A DNA stretch of 16,432 bases, from NCBI GenBank assembly GCA_027077325.1, contig JALTGF010000181.1, positions 1 through 16,432 on the forward strand, read 5' to 3'. The translations under genes were made by a program, and so were the position numbers. Under the pieces are notes generated by a model, which saw nothing but the letters and a program-made list of their open reading frames with translations, did not search any database and was not told where the DNA came from. Below are positions 12,360-16,432 of the stretch, piece after piece (the first letter of the stretch is position 1; every line of letters starts with the position of its first letter). The stretch comes from an archaeon (GTDB lineage: Archaea; Undinarchaeota; Undinarchaeia; Undinarchaeales; JALTGF01).

Positions 12360-12956
12360 TTATAAACTTTCCTTAGTAAGCCAATCTAAAACTTTTTTTC
12401 TAATTTCCTCTTGCACAACCTTCTTTCCGCGCCCGGCATTAATTGTCAAAAACTGCTCATTCTTTGCCAATTTTTTAAAATTAGCATTTACTTTTTTTAG
12501 AAAAGAAAGTTCCTCAAATTTCTCATTAGTTGTTGTCCTCTTAACTGCTATGTCTGGCCGAATGTCTAAAAACAAAACAAGATCTGGTTTTAGCACAAAT
12601 GAATTCAATTTTTTTAACCAGTTTAAATTAAGTCCCTGTGCTGCCTGATATGCAATTGTTGAATAGACATATCGCTCACAAACAACAACCATGCCATTAT
12701 TCAACGCTGGCTTTATTTCCCGCTCCAAATGTTCGGCGCGGTCTGCAGTAAACAGGAGAGCATCAACACGGGGCGGGGCATTTAACTTTAAGTACTGCCT
12801 CAACAAAAGCCCAATTGGGCCCCTGCTTGGCTCCTTTGTGTGCAAGACAGAAAAACCTTTAGAAGCAAGCCACTTTGTCAAAAGCCTCGCATGTGTACTT
12901 TTTCCACAACCATCTATTCCTTCGAGGACGATAAATTTCCCAGATTTATTTTCCAT
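12360..12956 (-). CDS. tmk: Thymidylate kinase (dTMP kinase)
   Basis: The enzyme phosphorylates dTMP to dTDP for DNA synthesis. The 198-residue length is typical. The P-loop Glu-Gly-Ile-Asp-Gly-Cys-Gly-Lys-Ser-Thr lies at 12-21. The dTMP-binding Asp-Arg-Ala-Glu-His is at 72-76 and Glu-Arg-Tyr-Val-Tyr-Ser-Thr-Ile-Ala-Tyr-Gln at 94-104, both diagnostic. A LID region follows Asp-Ile-Arg-Pro-Asp. Lys39-Glu-Pro-Ser-Arg replaces the more usual Arg-Glu-Pro-Gly-Gly motif, a modest variation. It starts 24 bases after the nucleotidyltransferase stop on the same strand, so the two are probably co-transcribed. Confidence 0.95.
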   Translation of the reverse strand: MENKSGKFIVLEGIDGCGKSTHARLLTKWLASKGFSVLHTKEPSRGPIGLLLRQYLKLNAPPRVDALLFTADRAEHLEREIKPALNNGMVVVCERYVYSTIAYQAAQGLNLNWLKKLNSFVLKPDLVLFLDIRPDIAVKRTTTNEKFEELSFLKKVNANFKKLAKNEQFLTINAGRGKKVVQEEIRKKVLDWLTKESL

Positions 12957-12980
12957 ATGGACAAAAATTAGATTAGATTA

Positions 12981-14204
12981 TTATTTATATTCTGTGTTTT
13001 CAGGAACATCCTTATAAACAACAACACTTGGGTGAATAAAAGAATTTGGACCAATTTTTCTGCCAGGATTAACAACAACATGCGAACCAAACTTCACATT
13101 ATCGCCAATGATTGCACCAAGTTTTCTCCGCCCAGTGTCAATTAGTTTCCCTTTTACATTTACTTTTACATGCTTATTATCAAACCTTAGATTGGTCATA
13201 ATAGCACCGGCACCAAAGTTAACATTTTCGCCAACAACAGAATCGCCAAGATAAGAGAGATGAGGCACATAAGTATGGTTAAAAATGATTGTATTTTTTA
13301 GTTCAACCGCATTTCCAACCCGCACTTCATCCCCAAGAGTCACATAATTCCTAATGAAACAATTTGGGCCAATGGTACAATTTTTGCCAATCATAACTGG
13401 CCCTTCAATATACACGCCTGATTTGATTCTCGTCCCTCGCCCAATTGAAACCTTCCCTTTGATCACGACATTGTCTTCAATGATGCCGTCTATTTTTTCA
13501 TCCATTCGATCCAATATGAATTTGTTTGCGTCTAGAAGATCCCAAGGATAGGTTATATGAATCCAATCTTTTGTTTTTACCCAGCTTACTTGCTCTTTTT
13601 TCTTAATTAAAAGTTGTATTGCATCGGGAAGTTCGTATTCCTTCCTCTTTGTTTTCTTTATTTTTTTAATTGCATCAAAAATTACAGGAGAAAAAGCGAT
13701 CATCCCTGTATTTGCAAACTTCCCTCGCGGTTGCGCAGGTTTTTCTACTATCCGAGTTACCTTTTTTCCATAGGTCTCAACCACACCAAGATTCTTTAAT
13801 TTTTCTGGCGGCGCCTCGTATAAGCAAAGAGTTGCAGCGCCTTTATGTGTGTTTTTTAGTTCCTTAATTGCTTCAAAACCTACTAAGTTGTCAGCATTTG
13901 AAACTATAAAGTCCTTTTTCAAAAATTTTTCTGCCTGTAAGATAGCATGTGCAGTACCTAATTTCTTAAATTGATATACATAGGATATTTTAACACCAAA
14001 ATTTTTCCCGTGGCCAAAGTAATTGCGGATTGGACTGTTTTGGTCAATAACAATGACAAAATCTTTTATGCCAGCCCTTTTAAATGCAAGAATGATGTGC
14101 TCAAGAATGGGCTTATTTCCAATTAATAACATTGGTTTGGGCCTTGTTTCGGTCAAGGGGTACATCCGTGTGCCTTTTCCAGCAGCGAGTATTAGTGCTT
14201 TCAT
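12981..14204 (-). CDS. Bifunctional sugar-1-phosphate nucleotidyltransferase / acyltransferase (GlmU-like)
   Basis: The enzyme joins a nucleotidyltransferase to a left-handed beta-helix. It has 407 residues from the ATG at 14204; an in-frame GTG at 14240 lies upstream of the predicted transcript start and is rejected. Residues 6-25 have Leu-Ala-Ala-Gly-Lys-Gly-Thr-Arg-Met and Arg-Pro-Lys-Pro-Met, the nucleotide-binding signature. Asn103-Ala-Asp follows for metal. Residues about 240-400 are hexapeptide repeats (Ile-Gly-x-x-x pattern) with Asn-Phe-Gly-Ala-Gly-Ala and Gly-x-x-Lys-Leu-Gly-Ala-Ile-Ile-Gly-Asp. Archaeal members make UDP-GlcNAc or dTDP-glucose precursors for cell-surface glycans. 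Whether this one transfers acetyl cannot be settled from sequence. It heads the strand's three-gene run with tmk and the methyltransferase. Confidence 0.93.
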   Translation of the reverse strand: MKALILAAGKGTRMYPLTETRPKPMLLIGNKPILEHIILAFKRAGIKDFVIVIDQNSPIRNYFGHGKNFGVKISYVYQFKKLGTAHAILQAEKFLKKDFIVSNADNLVGFEAIKELKNTHKGAATLCLYEAPPEKLKNLGVVETYGKKVTRIVEKPAQPRGKFANTGMIAFSPVIFDAIKKIKKTKRKEYELPDAIQLLIKKKEQVSWVKTKDWIHITYPWDLLDANKFILDRMDEKIDGIIEDNVVIKGKVSIGRGTRIKSGVYIEGPVMIGKNCTIGPNCFIRNYVTLGDEVRVGNAVELKNTIIFNHTYVPHLSYLGDSVVGENVNFGAGAIMTNLRFDNKHVKVNVKGKLIDTGRRKLGAIIGDNVKFGSHVVVNPGRKIGPNSFIHPSVVVYKDVPENTEYK

Positions 14205-14220
14205 GATGAGAAGTAGTTGT

Positions 14221-14263
14221 TTATTATATATTAAATTCACGATTGGATTATAAATTTAAATAC
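14221..14263. promoter_or_regulatory. Divergent promoters: nucleotidyltransferase / tRNA-Arg(TCT)
   Basis: On the minus strand an AT-rich TTTAATATATAATAA (14221-14235) is centred about 25 bases from the ATG at 14204, giving a leaderless mRNA. On the plus strand ATAAATTTAAATAC (14250-14263) is centred about 30 bases before tRNA-Arg(TCT). Confidence 0.55.
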
Positions 14264-14285
14264 TCCAAATAGAATAATATGATGT

Positions 14286-14360
14286 GGGCCTGTAGCCTAG
14301 TTTGGATAAGGCAACAGCCTTCTAAGCTGTGGATCGGGGGTTCAAATCCCTCCAGGCCCA
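14286..14360 (+). tRNA. tRNA-Arg(TCT)
   Basis: GGGCCTG (14286-14292) pairs with CAGGCCC (14353-14359), with A73 at 14360 and no CCA. The D-stem GCCT/AGGC is complete. The anticodon arm is ACAGC-CTTCTAA-GCTGT, giving anticodon TCT, so it reads AGA/AGG arginine codons. The T-arm is GGGGG-TTCAAAT-CCCTC with one G-U pair. There is no intron. Its acceptor stem is identical to the second arginine tRNA at 14959. The membrane protein gene begins 15 bases after its 3' end, so processing would give that mRNA a very short leader. Confidence 0.97.
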
Positions 14361-14375
14361 CTTGATCTTAATTTA

Positions 14376-14924
14376 ATGGAAAAGAAAAAAGAGAGGTTGC
14401 TCTTAAAATGGGAGCTATGGCTTGCCGTTGTAATTATAGTAGCAACTGCAATTTTATACAGGAACGAGTTTGGAACGATATTTTTAGTTGGGCTGATTGT
14501 ATTAGGAAGCAGGGCAACTGCTTTGTATGACCATTTGAAGGTTGAAGTTCACTCCGTATTTATCCTCGCCCTTGCCAATATTTACGGATTTAGCCCGGGC
14601 GTGTTTATAGCAATAGCAGTAACACCATTTGTTAACAAAGTTGGAAAAAGACTTGGCTCATTTCAAAAGCCGATGTGGGTTTTAGTTGATTCAATTTACC
14701 TTGCGATACTCTCAATCATTGCCTCGTTTATTCCACCATCACAACTTGCCTATTGGGGATTTGTCTCAATTGTTGTTGTTGGGAATATCATAATTGCAGG
14801 ACTGCGTGTTTACTTGTTTAAGGACCCGTTGCCAAGAAGAGTGATGCTTGGATTTGTGAATGTTATGTTTAATTACATTTTAATAACATATCTTCTGGGC
14901 ACAATCGTTAATTTCTTGAAATAG
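14376..14924 (+). CDS. Membrane protein, unknown family
   Basis: The protein has 182 residues with about five to six membrane segments. The N-terminus is Lys-rich (Met-Glu-Lys-Lys-Lys-Glu-Arg) and should be cytoplasmic. A Tyr-Asp-His-Leu-Lys-Val-Glu-Val-His loop near residue 50 is the most polar part and could be functional. Near residues 65-80 a Gly-Phe-Ser-Pro-Gly-Val-Phe stretch starts the third segment, and Asn-Ile-Ile-Ile-Ala-Gly-Leu-Arg near 137 resembles the Asn-Leu-Ile-Arg-Gly turn of the 200-residue membrane protein at 374. The two proteins share segment order and a similar C-terminal Tyr-Leu-x-Gly-x-x-x-x-Leu/Ile-x-x-helix, so I suggest distant paralogy. It sits between two arginine tRNAs 15 bases after the first, and has no ribosome site. 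Function unknown. Confidence 0.75.
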   Translation: MEKKKERLLLKWELWLAVVIIVATAILYRNEFGTIFLVGLIVLGSRATALYDHLKVEVHSVFILALANIYGFSPGVFIAIAVTPFVNKVGKRLGSFQKPMWVLVDSIYLAILSIIASFIPPSQLAYWGFVSIVVVGNIIIAGLRVYLFKDPLPRRVMLGFVNVMFNYILITYLLGTIVNFLK

Positions 14925-14958
14925 GAAAGAATTAATTACTGTAAGTTCTAAATAAATT

Positions 14959-15034
14959 GGGCCTGTGGTCTAACTTGGATTATGACACTTGGCTTCGGAC
15001 CAAGAGGTTGCGGGTTCAAATCCCGTCAGGCCCA
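14959..15034 (+). tRNA. tRNA-Arg(TCG)
   Basis: GGGCCTG (14959-14965) pairs with CAGGCCC (15027-15033), with A73 at 15034. The anticodon arm is CTTGG-CTTCGGA-CCAAG, giving anticodon TCG, so it reads CGN arginine codons such as CGA. The T-arm is GCGGG-TTCAAAT-CCCGT. There is no intron and no CCA. It lies 34 bases after the membrane protein stop, where only a weak ATTAATTA box is seen, so it may be cut from a longer transcript. The arginyl-tRNA synthetase gene follows 53 bases downstream. Confidence 0.97.
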
Positions 15035-15057
15035 CTAAAATTTAGGAGCCCATCTAA

Positions 15058-15066
15058 TTTATAAAA
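15058..15066 (+). promoter_or_regulatory. TATA box of argS
   Basis: TTTATAAAA is centred about 26 bases before the ATG at 15088, predicting a leaderless argS mRNA. So argS can be transcribed independently of the tRNA-Arg gene just upstream. Confidence 0.6.
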
Positions 15067-15087
15067 CACATAAACTTATATTAGATT

Positions 15088-16432
15088 ATGAAAGAAGACC
15101 CAAACTCATGGATTCAAATTAAAGAGGATGTTCAAAAGTCAGTTATAGATGCCCTTAAAAAAATTAAAGTAAAGGTGAAGGATGTTGATGTAAGGAATTC
15201 TATAGAGGTTCCCCCAAGCTCTAAAATGGGCGACCTTGCTTGCAGCATTGCATTTCAAATTGGGAAAAAAGTTAGAAAAAGCCCAAGATTGATTGCCGAG
15301 CAACTTTTGGACAAGATTAAAAAACCAGCAAGCATAAAGAAGATAAAACTTTCTGGAGCATACCTAAATTTTCAGTTTGACAGAAAAAAATTTGCCAAGA
15401 AATTAATATCTGAAGCATTAAAAGAGAACTATGGTGCTGGTGAAAAAAAGAAAGAGAGAGTAATGGTTGAATACAGCCAGCCAAATCCTCTAAAAGCGTT
15501 TCACATTGGCCACATTCGCGGAACAACTTTAGGGGATTCCCTTGCAAGAATTTTAGAATATGCAGGGTATGAGACAATAAAAGCAAACTACTACAATGAC
15601 TTGGGGACTCATGTTGCAAAGGGCATATGGTGCTACTTAAAATTCCACAAAGGCGAGATTCCAAAAGAAAACATTAGCGAGTGGTTCAGCAACATTTACG
15701 CAGAGGCATCACAAAAAGTTGAAGAAAATCCAAAGTACAAAGAAGAAGTTAGTGAGATTCACAAAAAACTGGAAGCACGAGATGAAGAAATTGTTAAGAT
15801 TTGGAAAGAACTTAGGGACCTTTCAATTAAGGAATTTGACAGGATTTATAATGAATTAGGAGTTGAATTTGACCAGACATTTTATGAAAGCGAAATTGAA
15901 AAGCGCGGGAAAGAAATTGTTAAAGAGCTTTTAAAGAAAAAAATTGCAAGAAAGAGTGAAGGCGCAGTAATCGTAAGTTTAAAAAAATATGGGCTAGATG
16001 TTTTAATGCTTTTGAAGTCAGATGGCACTGCACTTTACGCTACAAAGGACTTAGCGCTTGCTGAGGAGAAATTTAAGAAGTTTAAGATCGATAGATCAAT
16101 TTATGTAGTGGGTGTTGAGCAACGACTTTACTTTAAACAACTTTTCAAAACTCTTGAACTTATGGGATTCAAGCAGGCAAAGAAATGCTACCATTTAGCA
16201 TACGAACTTGTTAATTTAGCAGGCGGCGGAAAAATTTCTTCAAGAACTGGACAGGCTATTCTTTACAATGATCTGAAAGAGAGGATGGTCCAAAAAGCAA
16301 TTGAAGAAGTTCTGGAAAGAAATCCGGAGATGGACCCATACAAACAAAGGGAAATTGCTGAGAACATTGCCATTGGTGCAATGAGATTCTCCATGCTTAA
16401 CATAGGGAGCACAAAAACAATATTCTTTGACT
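15088..16432 (+). CDS. argS: Arginyl-tRNA synthetase, C-terminus beyond the window
   Basis: The open frame from the ATG at 15088 runs through 448 codons to the window end with no stop, so the gene is cut by the window edge. It is a class I synthetase. Residues about 1-100 form the ArgRS N-terminal (additional) domain, which binds the tRNA elbow and ends Lys-Leu-Ser-Gly-Ala-Tyr-Leu-Asn-Phe. Val-Glu-Tyr-Ser-Gln-Pro-Asn-Pro leads into the HIGH motif His139-Ile-Gly-His142. Tyr-Tyr-Asn-Asp follows near 170, and the Tyr-Ala-Thr-Lys-Asp-Leu-Ala segment near 316-322. The KMSKS equivalent is Lys-Ile-Ser-Ser-Arg at 382-386, preceded by Gly-Gly-Gly. The anticodon-binding DALR domain begins after it and is missing here. 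It attaches arginine to the two tRNA-Arg species encoded just upstream. Confidence 0.96.
   Translation, partial: MKEDPNSWIQIKEDVQKSVIDALKKIKVKVKDVDVRNSIEVPPSSKMGDLACSIAFQIGKKVRKSPRLIAEQLLDKIKKPASIKKIKLSGAYLNFQFDRKKFAKKLISEALKENYGAGEKKKERVMVEYSQPNPLKAFHIGHIRGTTLGDSLARILEYAGYETIKANYYNDLGTHVAKGIWCYLKFHKGEIPKENISEWFSNIYAEASQKVEENPKYKEEVSEIHKKLEARDEEIVKIWKELRDLSIKEFDRIYNELGVEFDQTFYESEIEKRGKEIVKELLKKKIARKSEGAVIVSLKKYGLDVLMLLKSDGTALYATKDLALAEEKFKKFKIDRSIYVVGVEQRLYFKQLFKTLELMGFKQAKKCYHLAYELVNLAGGGKISSRTGQAILYNDLKERMVQKAIEEVLERNPEMDPYKQREIAENIAIGAMRFSMLNIGSTKTIFFD

Noticed and set aside
14205..14240. GTG start 12 codons upstream for the nucleotidyltransferase
   Set aside because: It overlaps the predicted TATA box and lies upstream of the expected transcript start; the conserved Met-Lys-Ala-Leu-Ile-Leu-Ala-Ala-Gly opening begins at 14204.
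1..16432. CRISPR array, insertion sequence, prophage or toxin-antitoxin locus
   Set aside because: No regular spaced repeats, transposase, integrase or phage genes are present. The PIN domain belongs to the large ATPase, not to a VapC-type toxin with an antitoxin partner.

Overview
The window is a compact, AT-rich stretch of archaeal chromosome. Archaeal signs are: TATA boxes about 25 bases upstream of start codons that have almost no leader; a Sec61-beta/SecG subunit; a PIN-KH-ATPase of the archaeal PINA type; a stand-alone RAM regulator next to an Lrp/AsnC gene; tRNA genes without encoded CCA, two of them with introns that fold into bulge-helix-bulge motifs; and a C/D box guide RNA. The compact layout, short intergenic regions and family mix suggest a DPANN-type lineage, but I cannot prove the phylum from this sequence.

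Left part (1-5359): a small unknown helical protein, then a polytopic membrane protein followed closely by a PhoU-domain protein. Next comes a well-formed C/D box sRNA whose two guides match the peptidyl-transferase centre of 23S rRNA and the decoding site of 16S rRNA. After it are a minus-strand membrane protein, a twin-CBS protein, an unknown 159-residue protein and the PIN-KH-ATPase.

Middle (5356-10692): histidyl-tRNA synthetase lies 9 bases downstream of its own tRNA-His(GTG), which has a canonical intron and an encoded G-1. Thioredoxin reductase, a 50-residue zinc ribbon, glutamate dehydrogenase, Sec61-beta (56 residues) and a divergent Lrp/AsnC plus RAM-domain pair follow. The Lrp promoter region carries palindromes that look like operators.

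Right part (10809-16432): a tRNA-Pro(TGG) interrupted by a 30-base intron inside the T-loop; a GC-rich hairpin island; and a minus-strand run of sugar-phosphate nucleotidyltransferase, thymidylate kinase and a methyltransferase of unknown substrate. On the plus strand are tRNA-Arg(TCT), a membrane protein, tRNA-Arg(TCG) and the start of arginyl-tRNA synthetase, which runs off the window.

Two themes run through the window. One is translation: two synthetases sit beside cognate tRNAs, with an rRNA-modification guide and a secretion subunit nearby. The other is extreme compaction: three convergent gene pairs end in interlocked stop codons with exactly 4 bases of overlap. No stretch longer than 300 bases lacks a gene; the longest is 10195-10464, the regulatory region of the Lrp/RAM pair. 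I saw no CRISPR array, insertion sequence, rRNA gene, integrase or replication origin.
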